A DNA stretch of 64,000 nt, taken from contig NZ_ML178712.1 in assembly GCF_004360145.1 (NCBI RefSeq), forward strand, positions 476,179 to 540,178, written 5' to 3'. Below, piece after piece: positions 7,992-17,690 of this stretch. Numbering within the stretch: position 1 is the stretch's first letter; each line of letters starts with the position of its first letter. The notes under the pieces are model-generated. The model saw nothing but the letters and a program-made list of their open reading frames with translations, made no database searches and was not told the DNA's origin. The position numbers were made by a program, and so were the translations under genes. This stretch comes from Aliiroseovarius marinus (lineage in GTDB: Bacteria; Pseudomonadota; Alphaproteobacteria; Rhodobacterales; Rhodobacteraceae).

Positions 7992-8980
7992 GCGATGATC
8001 GCGCGCAGGATCGCCGCCAGTTCTTGAACTCGACCGACTGGGCCGACGCGCCCTTCCTACCCCTGACCGGGGATGCTTCTTCCCGCCGTTATTTCCGCGC
8101 GCAAGGCACCCACCCCGCAATCCTGATGGACGCCCCACCGTCGACCTGCGGGTCGATGCAATCCTTTGTCGACGTGGCGCAGTATCTTGCGGCGCTTGGC
8201 CTGTCTGCGCCGGCGATCTATGCGGCGGATCTTCACGGCGGCTTCCTGCTGCTTGAGGATTTCGGAGACGACGATTTCGCCTCGCTGATCCACGCCGATC
8301 CCTCGCTTGAGAACAGTCTCTATTCCAGCGCAATTGATGCCATTCACACCACTTTGGACGCCACCCCCGCGCCGGTCGCCAGCTATGGCATCAGCGAAAT
8401 GGCGCAAGCCTGCGATCTGGCTTTCTTGCACTATGCGCCGCAGCCAGATGCCGTGATGTGCGATGCGCTGGGTGCCATCGAAGAGGCGCTCACCCCCTTC
8501 GACACCACCCTGTGCACATCCCTGCGCGACTTCCACGCACAGAACCTGCATTGGCTGCCAGAACGGACTGGCACTGCTCGCGTCGGGCTTCTTGACTTTC
8601 AGGACGCGGTGAACACCTTGCCCAGCTATGATCTTGTCTCGCTTCTGCGCGATGTGCGGCGCGATGTGTCTGACGATCTGGCCATATCGGCGCGAAAGGC
8701 CTTCGCACAACGGCGCGGGCTTGATCAGACCGCCTTTCAAGACGAATTCCACCTTGTCGCCGTACAGCGCAACCTGCGCATTCTTGGTATTTTCGCACGA
8801 CTGTCGCAACAGATGCGCAAACCGCACTATATTGACCTGATCCCGCGCGTCTGGACCCTGCTACAGGACGACCTTCGCCACCCGCCGCTTGCAAAACTAC
8901 GCGATCAGCTGAACGCGATCCTCCCCGAACCCAGCCCTAGCCATCTTGAAAGGCTCAGACAGCCATGCCCGACACAGTGA
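7988..8980 (+). CDS. amgK: N-acetylmuramate/N-acetylglucosamine kinase AmgK (aminoglycoside-phosphotransferase fold)
   Basis: Anomeric sugar kinase of the cell-wall recycling route that phosphorylates MurNAc (and GlcNAc) at C1. The 330-aa product has the phosphotransferase catalytic loop LRDFHAQNLHW and the metal-binding LLDFQDA, which are typical of the APH fold. The assignment to AmgK rests mainly on the adjacent murU gene, whose enzyme acts on the product. It overlaps tsaE by 4 bp and murU by 16 bp. The AmgK-MurU pair lets UDP-MurNAc be remade without MurA, which in Pseudomonas gives intrinsic fosfomycin tolerance. Confidence 0.87.
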   Translation: MSDDRAQDRRQFLNSTDWADAPFLPLTGDASSRRYFRAQGTHPAILMDAPPSTCGSMQSFVDVAQYLAALGLSAPAIYAADLHGGFLLLEDFGDDDFASLIHADPSLENSLYSSAIDAIHTTLDATPAPVASYGISEMAQACDLAFLHYAPQPDAVMCDALGAIEEALTPFDTTLCTSLRDFHAQNLHWLPERTGTARVGLLDFQDAVNTLPSYDLVSLLRDVRRDVSDDLAISARKAFAQRRGLDQTAFQDEFHLVAVQRNLRILGIFARLSQQMRKPHYIDLIPRVWTLLQDDLRHPPLAKLRDQLNAILPEPSPSHLERLRQPCPTQ

Positions 8981-9648
8981 TGATCTTTGCCGCTGGGCGC
9001 GGCACCCGCATGGGCGCTTTGACGGAAACGCAGCCGAAGCCGATGATCCCGGTCGCCGGGAAGCCCCTTCTGGACCACGCGCTGAAGATCGTGGACGAGG
9101 CGGACGGTGTCTCGCAGATCATCGTAAACACGCATTATCTGGCAGATCAGATCCACGCCCATCTGGCGGATCGCGACATCCTTTTTTCGCACGAAGACAC
9201 ACTGCTTGAAACGGGCGGAGGCCTAAAACAGGCTCTAACACTGCATAAAACCGCGTCTCTTTTCACCCTCAACGCTGATGCGGTCTGGTCCGGTCCCAAT
9301 CCGATGCAAATGCTTCTGCAGGCCTGGGACCCCGACCGGATGGACGCCCTGATGCTGCTGGTTCCGCCGGAAAACGCCATTGGTCACCTAGGGCAAGGCG
9401 ACTTTACAATCGCCCCTGACGGGCAACTGACGCGCGGGCCGGGGCTGGTTTACACCGGGTGTCAGATCATCAAGACGCATCCTGTGGCGCAGGTGGATGA
9501 GGACGTCTTCTCGCTAAACGTCGCGTGGGATGCCATTCGCCAATCCAACCGCCTGTTCGGCATGCCCTATCAAGGCGCATGGTGTGATGTCGGGCATCCG
9601 GACGGCATCACATTGGCAGAGAAAATGTTGGAGGGTGCCGATGTTTGA
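8965..9648 (+). CDS. murU: N-acetylmuramate-1-phosphate uridylyltransferase MurU
   Basis: Nucleotidyltransferase that makes UDP-MurNAc from MurNAc-1-phosphate and UTP in peptidoglycan recycling. The 227-aa product begins with the signature FAAGRGTRMGALTETQPKP followed by GKPLLDHAL, which is typical of sugar-1-phosphate nucleotidyltransferases. Residues NADAVW and GAWCDVGHPDG carry the metal and sugar contacts. The start lies inside the amgK 3' end and the stop lies inside the addB start (8-bp overlap). Substrate by context with amgK. Confidence 0.88.
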   Translation: MPDTVMIFAAGRGTRMGALTETQPKPMIPVAGKPLLDHALKIVDEADGVSQIIVNTHYLADQIHAHLADRDILFSHEDTLLETGGGLKQALTLHKTASLFTLNADAVWSGPNPMQMLLQAWDPDRMDALMLLVPPENAIGHLGQGDFTIAPDGQLTRGPGLVYTGCQIIKTHPVAQVDEDVFSLNVAWDAIRQSNRLFGMPYQGAWCDVGHPDGITLAEKMLEGADV

Positions 9649-12586
9649 GCCCGCGTCCAAATCGCGCGTCTTCGGTGTCCCGCTCGGCGTCGACTTCCCC
9701 AAGGCGTTGGTCGACGGGCTGCGCCGCCGCATGGAAGGCCGTCCTCCGCACGAAATGGCGCGGGTCGAGCTGTTCGTGAACTCCCGCCGCATGCTGAACC
9801 GCGTGCAAAGCCTGTTTGACGATCAGCCCGGTTTCGTCCCGCGTCTGCGACTGATCACCGACCTCGCGCAGATGCCGCTGGACAGCTCGACCCCCAGCGC
9901 CGTCGCCCCCCTGCGCCGCCAGCTAGAGCTGCACCAGCTGATCCTCGCCCTGCTGGACCAAGAACCCGACCTTGCCCCGAAAAGTGCGGCTTTTGATCTG
10001 GCCGATAGCGTGGCAAAGCTGATGGACGAAATGCACGGCGAAGGCGTGAATCCCGCTGCGTTAGAGACACTTGACGTCCAAGATATGTCCGAACACTGGG
10101 CCCGCAGCCTGCGCTTTCTGTCGCTGATCAATCCGTTCTTCGATCCTAGCGCCGGACACGCTCCAGACGCGGAAACGCGTCAGCGGATGGTGGTGACGAT
10201 GATCACCGAGGGCTGGCAGAAATCGCCCCCCGATCACCCGATCATCATCGCCGGCTCAACCGGATCGCGCGGCACCACTGCGCTGTTGATGCGGGCTGTC
10301 GCGCAGCTTCCGCAGGGCGCATTGGTCCTGCCGGGGTTCGACACGGACCTGCCAGACCACACATGGAGCGCCCTGGAAGATGCTCTGTCGGCCGAAGATC
10401 ACCCGCAATACCGCTTCGCCGCGCTTTTGAAGCAGTTGAATTTGCCCCGAAGCGATGTGCAGAACTGGACAGGACTGCCGCCCGTCGCGCCAGAACGCAA
10501 CAAACTGATTTCGCTGGCGTTGCGGCCTGCCCCTGTGACGGACCAATGGCAGATCGAAGGGCGCCAGTTTCAGAACGTCACGAAAGCCACTGAGGGATTA
10601 ACCCTGATCGAGGCGCAGAGACCGCGAGACGAGGCGCAGGCGATTGCCGCGCTGCTCCGCCGCTCGGTCGAAGACAGGGTTAGCGTGGCTTTGATCACGC
10701 CGGATCGAAATCTGACCCGTCAGGTCACCGCCGCATTGGACCGCTGGAACATCGAACCTGACGATAGTGCGGGTCGCCCGCTGGCGTTGTCCGCACCCGG
10801 GCGCTTTTTGCGCCAGATCACCCTTATGATGTGCGAGGCCCCCGCGGCTGATCGGCTGCTAACGCTGCTCAAACATCCGCTGACCAACGCCGGCGGAGAT
10901 GCCCGCGGGGATCATCTGCGCTGGACCCGCGATCTTGAGCTTCAGGTGCTGCGTGGCTCGGCCGCGATCCCCGACCGTCAGGTGCTTCTGGATTGGGCGC
11001 AGACGTTCGAGGAAGAACCGGAACGCGCAATCTGGGCCGAGTGGGTGGCCACGATTTGCCTTGCTCCGCCGCTTGAAGGTGAGCTGCCTCTGCCGGATCT
11101 TCTGACCCACCATCTTGATCTGGCGCGTGAGATCGCGCGCGGCCCGAACGGCGAGGGAACGGGCGAACTTTGGAACCGCGCTGCGGGGCAGATGTGCCAA
11201 GAAATTGTCTCTAACCTTGCAAAAAATGCTCAACACGGCGGCGATCTTTCCCCGCTCGCCTATCGCGATCTATTCCGCTCTATCCTGTCAAAAGGCGAGG
11301 TCCGCGATCCGAACACCCCCCATCCCGGCGTGATGTTCTGGGGCACGCTCGAAGCGCGCGTGCAAGGGGCTGACCGTGTTATTCTCGCCGGGTTGAACGA
11401 TGGCATCTGGCCCGAACTACCCGGCCCAGATCCGTGGCTGAACCGCCAGATGCGGATGCAAGTGGGTCTTCCCCTGCCCGAACGCCGCGTGGGTCTGTCC
11501 GCGCATGATTTCCAGCAAGCCATCGCCACGAAAGAGGTGATCCTGACCCGGTCGGTCAAGGACGAGGACAGCGAAACCATCCCGTCGCGCTGGCTAAACC
11601 GCATCTGCAACTTGATGGCCGGGATGTCAGATGACGGTGCGCAGGCCTTACAGGAAATGCGCGCGCGGGGAACCCAATGGCTTGAGTTCGCACGGCAGAT
11701 TGATCAGCCGAACGAGACTACTCCGCCTGAAAAGCGCCCCTCACCGTCCCCGCCCCTGTCGACCCGCCCCCGACAGTTGTCGGCAACCGGCGTAACCAAG
11801 CTGATCCGCGATCCTTTTGCGATCTACGCAGACAAAGTGCTGCATCTGCGTGCGCTGGATCCGCTGCTGCGCGGATCGGACGCCTTGATGCGCGGGACCG
11901 TGCTGCATGATGTTTTCGAAAACTACGTCTCGTCGCTGCCCGACGCCCCGGACCCGGCACTCGAACAGGATCGCTTGCGCCAGATTGCAGACGACATTCT
12001 GGCCGAACATGTCCCTAATCTGGCGACCCGTATCCTGTGGAAAGCGCGGATTGATCGGATCGCGCCGTGGTTCGTTCAACAAGAGCTGTCGCGCGGTGCG
12101 TTCTCGTCCAATCTGGCGAACGAAACCTGGGGACGCGCACGGTTCGACGACCCAGATTTCGAGCTGGTGGCCAAGGCCGACCGGATCGACCGTCATCAGG
12201 ACGGATCGCTGCTGATCTACGACTATAAAACCGGCGCGCCTCCGAACGAGAAACAGCAAAAGCACTTCGATAAACAGCTGTTGTTGGAAGCTGTCATTGC
12301 GCAGGTCGGCGGGTTCGAAAACATCGATGCAGCACCCGTATCCCTGGTCAGCTATATCGGCCTGACGCCACAGAAAGAGGTCCAGACGGTTCTGGTACCC
12401 GCCGACATCGAAACCATCAGAACCGAACTTTTAGGCCTGATTAGAGCCTATAATGACGCCGCGCAGGGCTATACGTCGCGCCGCGCCATGCATATGCAGC
12501 GCTTTGCGGGCGACTATGATCATCTGGCGCGTTACGGCGAATGGGATGACAGCGACACCCCTGTGATCACGGAGGTCGGGCGATGA
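9641..12586 (+). CDS. addB: Double-strand break repair nuclease subunit AddB (alphaproteobacterial type)
   Basis: Subunit of the AddAB helicase-nuclease that resects double-strand breaks for RecA. The open frame begins at 9530, but the ATG at 9641 starts the conserved MFEPASKSRVFGVPLG and overlaps murU by only 8 bp, giving 981 aa. The C-terminal RecB-type nuclease shows DYKTGAPP (about residue 865) and the QLLLEAVI helix. The N-terminal helicase-like part lacks a recognisable Walker A, as is usual for this branch. The stop overlaps addA by 4 bp. Leu141 lies in the rare-codon 12-mer described in the findings. Confidence 0.94.
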   Translation: MFEPASKSRVFGVPLGVDFPKALVDGLRRRMEGRPPHEMARVELFVNSRRMLNRVQSLFDDQPGFVPRLRLITDLAQMPLDSSTPSAVAPLRRQLELHQLILALLDQEPDLAPKSAAFDLADSVAKLMDEMHGEGVNPAALETLDVQDMSEHWARSLRFLSLINPFFDPSAGHAPDAETRQRMVVTMITEGWQKSPPDHPIIIAGSTGSRGTTALLMRAVAQLPQGALVLPGFDTDLPDHTWSALEDALSAEDHPQYRFAALLKQLNLPRSDVQNWTGLPPVAPERNKLISLALRPAPVTDQWQIEGRQFQNVTKATEGLTLIEAQRPRDEAQAIAALLRRSVEDRVSVALITPDRNLTRQVTAALDRWNIEPDDSAGRPLALSAPGRFLRQITLMMCEAPAADRLLTLLKHPLTNAGGDARGDHLRWTRDLELQVLRGSAAIPDRQVLLDWAQTFEEEPERAIWAEWVATICLAPPLEGELPLPDLLTHHLDLAREIARGPNGEGTGELWNRAAGQMCQEIVSNLAKNAQHGGDLSPLAYRDLFRSILSKGEVRDPNTPHPGVMFWGTLEARVQGADRVILAGLNDGIWPELPGPDPWLNRQMRMQVGLPLPERRVGLSAHDFQQAIATKEVILTRSVKDEDSETIPSRWLNRICNLMAGMSDDGAQALQEMRARGTQWLEFARQIDQPNETTPPEKRPSPSPPLSTRPRQLSATGVTKLIRDPFAIYADKVLHLRALDPLLRGSDALMRGTVLHDVFENYVSSLPDAPDPALEQDRLRQIADDILAEHVPNLATRILWKARIDRIAPWFVQQELSRGAFSSNLANETWGRARFDDPDFELVAKADRIDRHQDGSLLIYDYKTGAPPNEKQQKHFDKQLLLEAVIAQVGGFENIDAAPVSLVSYIGLTPQKEVQTVLVPADIETIRTELLGLIRAYNDAAQGYTSRRAMHMQRFAGDYDHLARYGEWDDSDTPVITEVGR

Positions 12587-15500
12587 ATTTTGACGACGCA
12601 ACCCGCGCCCAAATCCGCGCGGCGGATCCCTCGGCCTCGACCTGGCTGTCGGCCAATGCGGGATCGGGGAAAACCCGTGTTCTAACCGACCGCGTGGCGC
12701 GCTTGCTGCTGGACGGCGTGTCCCCGCAGAACATCCTGTGCCTGACCTACACCAAAGCCGCCGCGAGCGAGATGCAGAACCGCCTGTTCAAGCGGTTGGG
12801 CGAATGGGCGATGAAGGATGACGCCAGCCTGACGCAGGCGTTGGTCGAGCTGGGCGTCGAGGGCGCACGCGACCTGTCGCTGGCTCGTCAACTGTTCGCC
12901 CGCGCGATCGAGACGCCCGGCGGGCTGAAAATCCAGACGATCCACGCTTATTGCGCCTCGCTTTTGCGCCGTTTCCCGACCGAAGCGGGCGTGTCCCCCC
13001 AGTTTACCGAGATGGACGATCGCGCCGCCAACGATCTGCGTGCCACGATTCTGGAACAAATGAGCGACGGGCCGCACAAGGGTGTGGTGCAGGATCTAGC
13101 GCAGTTGTTCACCGGCGAAGACCTGATGCGGCTGACGGCAGGCATCACCTCGGCCCGGATGCTGTTCGCGGACGACAAGGACACGGCACAAATCAGTGGC
13201 TGGTTTGGGGTGGCCGCGGGCGACAGCTTGGACGATATGTTGGACGCATGTTTTGCACCGGGTGATCTGGATGTGCTGGCGACGTTCCGAGCGGGATCGG
13301 CTACGGGCAGCGCGCAGGATCAGAAACGCGCTGAGGTGCTGCAGGGGGCGGATCTTTCCCAGCCAAATCTGGATCTTCTTCAGCGGCTCGAGAAGATCCT
13401 TCTGAAGCAATCTGCTCCGTTTTCCGCCAAGATAGGGTCGGTACCGACCAAAGCACTCCAGTCCGGAGCCTGCGCGCCGATCATGGATCAGCTGAATGAT
13501 CTGATGGCACGGGTCGAGGATGCGCGGCACAAGCGATTGGCCCTTCACAACGCACGGCGCACGCAGGTTCTGTACCGTTTCGCGCACGCTTTCGTGCAGG
13601 AATATGAGGCCGCAAAACTGGCGCGGGGCTGGCTGGATTTTGACGACCTGATCTTGAAGGCGGGCGGGCTTTTGACCGATCCGTCGGTCGCGGCATGGGT
13701 ACTGTTCAAGCTGGATGGCGGCATTGACCACATTCTGGTGGACGAGGCACAAGACACCAGTCCCGTGCAATGGCGCGTGATCGACAGCCTTGCGCGTGAA
13801 TTCACCACCGGGTCGGGCGCCCGCGACGATGTGGAGCGCACAATTTTCGTGGTGGGCGATCCGAAACAGTCGATTTATTCGTTCCAAGGCGCGGAACCGG
13901 CTGAGTTTCAACGGATGCAGCACAGTTTTGCGGATCGCTTGCAGCAGGTTGGGCGGGCGCTGGCTGTACAACCGCTGGAATATTCGTTCCGATCCTCGCC
14001 CGCCGTGCTGGGCTTCGTTGATATGGCGCTTGAGGGGCGATCCGGCCTTGGCGGCGGCTTCAAACACCGCGCGTTTTTTGGCGACAAACCGGGGCGCGTG
14101 GATCTGTGGCCGTCGATTGAGCCGGTGAAGCACGAAGAAGACCGGGATTGGAATGATCCAGTTGACCGGCCCTCGCCCCGTGATCACCGGGTGCAACTGG
14201 CGGACCATCTGGCGGATGAAATCCAGCGGATGATCCGCGAGGAACGTTTGCCCGACGACAAAGGCGGTTCACGCCCTGTCGATCCGGGCGACATTCTGGT
14301 GCTGGTCCGGTCGCGCAGCGAGCTGTTTCACGAGCTAATCCGCGCCTGCAAAGCCCGCGATATTCCCATCGCCGGGGCGGATCAGTTGCGCATTGGGGCA
14401 GAGCTTGCGGTGAAAGATCTGACCGCGCTGTTGTCCTTCCTCGCCACGCCCGAGGATGATCTGTCGCTGGCGACCGTCTTGCGCTCGCCCTTGTTCGGAT
14501 GGAGCGAGGATGACCTGTTCCGACTGGCCCATTATCGCGGCAAGAAAACCTTCCTATGGCGGGCGCTCTCGGATCAGTCAGAGCAATATTCCGCTACGTT
14601 AGAGACACTTCATGACCTGCGCGACCGCGCGGATTTCTTGCGTCCTTACGAGTTACTGGAACGTATCCTGACCCGCCATGACGGCCGCAAAAAGCTGCTC
14701 GCGCGGCTGGGGCAAGAGGCCGAGGACGGCATTGACGCGCTGCTACATCAGGCAATGAACTACGAGCGGCTTGAGATCCCCAGCCTGACCGGCTTTATCA
14801 CGTGGCTGGAAACCGGCGACATCACGATCAAGCGGCAGGTGGACAGCAAGGGGCATCTGGTGCGGGTGATGACGATCCACGGCTCGAAAGGGCTGGAAGC
14901 GCCGATTGTTTTACTGCCGGATTTGGCGGCGCGGCGCGCTTCAGAGCCGCCGCAGGTTGGCAAGCTGTCGTCAGATCAGCCCTTTTGGTTCCCCGCCAAG
15001 GCGGACCGGACCGAGGCGATTGAGGACGTGGCCGAGGGCTTGAAAGAAGCCGAGATCGAGGAACGGACGCGCCTTCTGTACGTCGCCATGACCCGTGCCG
15101 AGCAGTGGTTGATCCTTGCCGCCGCCGGGGACCTTGGGAAAGCGGATACTGGCTGGTATCGCGTGGCCGAGGCCGCGATGGAGCGCACGGGTGGCGCCGA
15201 TTGCGCCTTCCCGACGGGTACAGGCAAACGCTATGCCACGGGCGACTGGCCCGAACCGGGGCTAAACGACCCCACCGCGCAGGATACGGCGCGCACCCCG
15301 CTGCCCGAATGGTTGACCACGCAGGCCGCGCCCCCTGTTACGGTGCCAAAACCGCTCTCTCCGTCCGACTTGGGCGGTGCGAAGGCGCTTCCCGGTGAGG
15401 CAGAGTTGGCGGATGGGCAGGATCCGCTGATCCGCGGGCGTCAAATTCACGCGCTGTTGGAGCATCTGCCGAACGTCGCGCCGGAAAGCTGGGCAGGCGT

Positions 15501-15951
15501 TGCGCAGCACCTTTTGTCCAGCGGCCCGGATGCGGCGGAGACCCACGTGATCGACGCGCTGACAAACGAGGTCTCGGCCCTATTGACCGACCCGGCGCTG
15601 GCGCATCTGTTTGACGAACGCAGCATCGCCGAAGCACCCATCACCGGGCACCTGCCGGATGATCCCGCGCGCATCCTGCACGGCTTCATCGACCGGCTGA
15701 TTGTTACCGAGGATCACGTGCTGGCGGTGGACTTCAAATCCAACCGCATCATTCCGGATCACCCCGACCAAACGCCCGAAGGACTTTTACGCCAGTTGGG
15801 CGCCTATCGCTGGATGCTGCGCGCCGTTTATCCGGAGCGCCCCGTGCACACCGCAATCCTGTGGACACAAACGCGCGAGCTGATGGCTTTGGACGACCAA
15901 ACTGTCGATGACGCATTTGGTCGCCTTGACGCTGAGGGTCAGGCTACCTAG
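12583..15951 (+). CDS. addA: Double-strand break repair helicase-nuclease AddA
   Basis: UvrD-type helicase plus nuclease subunit of AddAB (1122 aa). Walker A ANAGSGKT is at residues 24-31. The Walker B/DEAQD motif is in HILVDEAQDTSPVQW, motif III is in VGDPKQSIYSFQGAEP, and late helicase motifs are MTIHGSKGLEAPIV and RLLYVAMTRAEQ. The C-terminal nuclease has AVDFKSNRIIP, the catalytic Asp-Lys region. It is coupled to addB by a 4-bp overlap, and trxA follows after 33 bp. All core motifs look intact. Confidence 0.97.
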   Translation: MNFDDATRAQIRAADPSASTWLSANAGSGKTRVLTDRVARLLLDGVSPQNILCLTYTKAAASEMQNRLFKRLGEWAMKDDASLTQALVELGVEGARDLSLARQLFARAIETPGGLKIQTIHAYCASLLRRFPTEAGVSPQFTEMDDRAANDLRATILEQMSDGPHKGVVQDLAQLFTGEDLMRLTAGITSARMLFADDKDTAQISGWFGVAAGDSLDDMLDACFAPGDLDVLATFRAGSATGSAQDQKRAEVLQGADLSQPNLDLLQRLEKILLKQSAPFSAKIGSVPTKALQSGACAPIMDQLNDLMARVEDARHKRLALHNARRTQVLYRFAHAFVQEYEAAKLARGWLDFDDLILKAGGLLTDPSVAAWVLFKLDGGIDHILVDEAQDTSPVQWRVIDSLAREFTTGSGARDDVERTIFVVGDPKQSIYSFQGAEPAEFQRMQHSFADRLQQVGRALAVQPLEYSFRSSPAVLGFVDMALEGRSGLGGGFKHRAFFGDKPGRVDLWPSIEPVKHEEDRDWNDPVDRPSPRDHRVQLADHLADEIQRMIREERLPDDKGGSRPVDPGDILVLVRSRSELFHELIRACKARDIPIAGADQLRIGAELAVKDLTALLSFLATPEDDLSLATVLRSPLFGWSEDDLFRLAHYRGKKTFLWRALSDQSEQYSATLETLHDLRDRADFLRPYELLERILTRHDGRKKLLARLGQEAEDGIDALLHQAMNYERLEIPSLTGFITWLETGDITIKRQVDSKGHLVRVMTIHGSKGLEAPIVLLPDLAARRASEPPQVGKLSSDQPFWFPAKADRTEAIEDVAEGLKEAEIEERTRLLYVAMTRAEQWLILAAAGDLGKADTGWYRVAEAAMERTGGADCAFPTGTGKRYATGDWPEPGLNDPTAQDTARTPLPEWLTTQAAPPVTVPKPLSPSDLGGAKALPGEAELADGQDPLIRGRQIHALLEHLPNVAPESWAGVAQHLLSSGPDAAETHVIDALTNEVSALLTDPALAHLFDERSIAEAPITGHLPDDPARILHGFIDRLIVTEDHVLAVDFKSNRIIPDHPDQTPEGLLRQLGAYRWMLRAVYPERPVHTAILWTQTRELMALDDQTVDDAFGRLDAEGQAT

Positions 15952-15984
15952 GTTCTGTCCAACCAAATTTTTAGGAGAACACAC

Positions 15985-16305
15985 ATGGCAACCGTCGCTG
16001 TCACCGATGCCACCTTTGACGCAGAAGTCCGCAACTCGGACATTCCCGTCGTCGTCGATTTCTGGGCCGAATGGTGTGGCCCTTGCAAACAGATCGGCCC
16101 GGCTCTGGAAGAGCTGTCGACCGAGTATGAAGGCAAGGTCAAAATCGTGAAGGTAAACGTGGACGAAAACCCGAACTCGCCGGCCCAGATGGGCGTGCGC
16201 GGCATTCCGGCGCTGTTCATGTTCAAAGACGGTCAGGTGATCTCGAACAAAGTGGGCGCTGCGCCGAAAGCTGCCCTGCAGTCGTGGATCGACGAAAGCG
16301 TCTGA
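15985..16305 (+). CDS. trxA: Thioredoxin
   Basis: Cytosolic dithiol-disulfide oxidoreductase of 106 aa with the active site WCGPC (Cys31, Cys34) and the cis-proline region RGIPALF. The ATG follows AGGAGAACACAC, a strong ribosome-binding site. It lies 33 bp after addA and is followed by a strong hairpin terminator. A separate promoter inside the addA 3' end is likely but not identified. Confidence 0.97.
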   Translation: MATVAVTDATFDAEVRNSDIPVVVDFWAEWCGPCKQIGPALEELSTEYEGKVKIVKVNVDENPNSPAQMGVRGIPALFMFKDGQVISNKVGAAPKAALQSWIDESV

Positions 16306-16328
16306 TCCCGGCACACAGCTAAAAGAAA

Positions 16329-16354
16329 AGCCCCGCAACTTGCGGGGCTTTTTT
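16329..16354. terminator. Intrinsic terminator, probably bidirectional (trxA / L,D-transpeptidase)
   Basis: A 9-bp perfect stem AGCCCCGCA/TGCGGGGCT with a 3-nt loop is followed by a T-run on the plus strand. The A-rich bases before it give a T-rich tail on the minus strand, so it can also end the convergent transpeptidase gene. Confidence 0.9.
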
Positions 16355-16374
16355 GTTTCTAAGGTGTGCTGCGA

Positions 16375-16977
16375 TCAGATCAACAGAACCTGTGCCCCGT
16401 TTTTCACCAAGCCGAACAGCTCGGCAATGTGTTCATTATACAGACCAATGCAGCCGTTCGACGACTGACGCCCGATCTTGCGCGTGTCATGCGTGCCGTG
16501 GATCCGGTAGTATTTCCAGCCCAGATACAGCGCATGGGTGCCCAGCGGGTTATCGGGACCGGGGCCAACAAAGGCGGGCCATTCTGGGTTGCGTTTGCGC
16601 ATGGCCGGGGTCGGTGCCCAGGACGGACCTTCCACCTTGCGGATCACGCTGGTGCGGCCACGGCGGGTCAGGTCTTCGCTCAGCGGGACCGAGGTCGGGT
16701 ACAGGCGGTAGATCGACTGATCTTCGGACCAATAGTGCAAACAGCGCGAGCTGATATCCACCAGGATCACACCGTTTCTGGTGTTGCTGAAATAGGGCTG
16801 CCAATCGAGGGTGCGGAAGCTGGAAATATTGCGCTTCACCACCTCGGTCAGATCGCGTTCCACCGCGGTCGAGTTATCAAACTGCGCAAGCGCGGGCGAC
16901 GCCACACCGCCCGCAGCTGCGGCAACACCGGTCAAAAATGTACGACGGCCAATCTTAGTGCTGGGGGTGTCACTCAT
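16375..16977 (-). CDS. L,D-transpeptidase (YkuD domain) with Tat-like signal
   Basis: Periplasmic YkuD-fold enzyme of 200 aa, expected to form 3-3 peptidoglycan crosslinks or attach proteins to the wall. The N-terminus has a twin-arginine-like signal (GRRTFLTG, residues 10-17) with an AlaxAla-type end before residue 33. The catalytic region has His160 (RIHGTHD) and Cys176 in SSNGCIGL, so Asn stands where the common SHGC motif has His. This variant is seen in other alphaproteobacterial YkuD proteins as far as I recall. Divergent from the CAP lipoprotein gene. Confidence 0.9.
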   Translation of the reverse strand: MSDTPSTKIGRRTFLTGVAAAAGGVASPALAQFDNSTAVERDLTEVVKRNISSFRTLDWQPYFSNTRNGVILVDISSRCLHYWSEDQSIYRLYPTSVPLSEDLTRRGRTSVIRKVEGPSWAPTPAMRKRNPEWPAFVGPGPDNPLGTHALYLGWKYYRIHGTHDTRKIGRQSSNGCIGLYNEHIAELFGLVKNGAQVLLI

Positions 16978-17145
16978 ATTGCCACTCCAATGAACTTACT
17001 TTGTTAACGTACCCTATATTGCGCGACCGCATCAGTCGCAAATCAAACCGGCGTGAATCGGCAATATCGCGCACCCGTTATTTGAATTCGTCACATACTG
17101 TCTATAGTGAGGCGCCAGAACAAGATTATTTTGATGAGAGTACCC

Positions 17146-17640
17146 ATGCGCGCGATTTTGTTGGCTTTGGCCACAGCAACGACTCTGGCGGCTTGTACGA
17201 CTGGACCCACCACGACCGGCACCGGCACGAAAGTGTACCGGATTTCGGCCGCACAAACGTCGCGCATTCAGTACCGGATGCTGGATTCCGTGAACGAGCT
17301 GCGTGCTGCTTCGGGCGCCACGCCCTTGCAGCTGAACAGCCAGCTGAACGCGGCTGCAAAAACGCATGCGCAGGACATGTCGGTCCAGAACCGGCCGTGG
17401 CATTTCGGCTCGGACGGGTCGTCGCCGCTGGATCGCGCCACACGTGTCGGCTATCCGGGCACCTATCTGGGTGAGACGATTTCCGAGACCTTCGAAAGCG
17501 AGCTTCAAACCCTGTCCGCATGGATGGCAAATCCGGACACGCGCCGCATCATCATGGATCCGCGGGCGCGCAATCTGGGGTTCTCGTGGCATCAGGAAAC
17601 CAACGGCAAAATCTGGTGGGTGCTCGAGGTCGGCGCCTAA
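17146..17640 (+). CDS. CAP-domain (SCP/PR1-like) lipoprotein
   Basis: A 164-residue CAP-superfamily protein. It has a lipobox (LAAC, Cys17), so it is probably anchored in a periplasmic membrane leaflet, then a CAP domain with NELRAASGATPLQLNSQLN, AAKTHAQDM, RPWHFGSDG and GETISETFES. Bacterial CAP proteins of this type have no agreed role; some bind lipids. Earlier in-frame starts exist at 17107 and 17134, but the ATG at 17146 is spaced 5 bp from GAGAG and begins the signal peptide directly. It lies between two L,D-transpeptidase genes, which hints at an envelope role. Confidence 0.85.
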   Translation: MRAILLALATATTLAACTTGPTTTGTGTKVYRISAAQTSRIQYRMLDSVNELRAASGATPLQLNSQLNAAAKTHAQDMSVQNRPWHFGSDGSSPLDRATRVGYPGTYLGETISETFESELQTLSAWMANPDTRRIIMDPRARNLGFSWHQETNGKIWWVLEVGA

Positions 17641-17663
17641 ACCACTTCAACGATCACAAAAAG

Positions 17664-17690
17664 GCCCGCCACATCTGGCGGGCTTTTTTC
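17664..17690. terminator. Bidirectional intrinsic terminator
   Basis: An 8-bp stem GCCCGCCA/TGGCGGGC with a 4-nt loop is followed by six T on the plus strand and preceded by five A. It sits between the convergent CAP lipoprotein and YafK-type transpeptidase genes. Confidence 0.88.
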
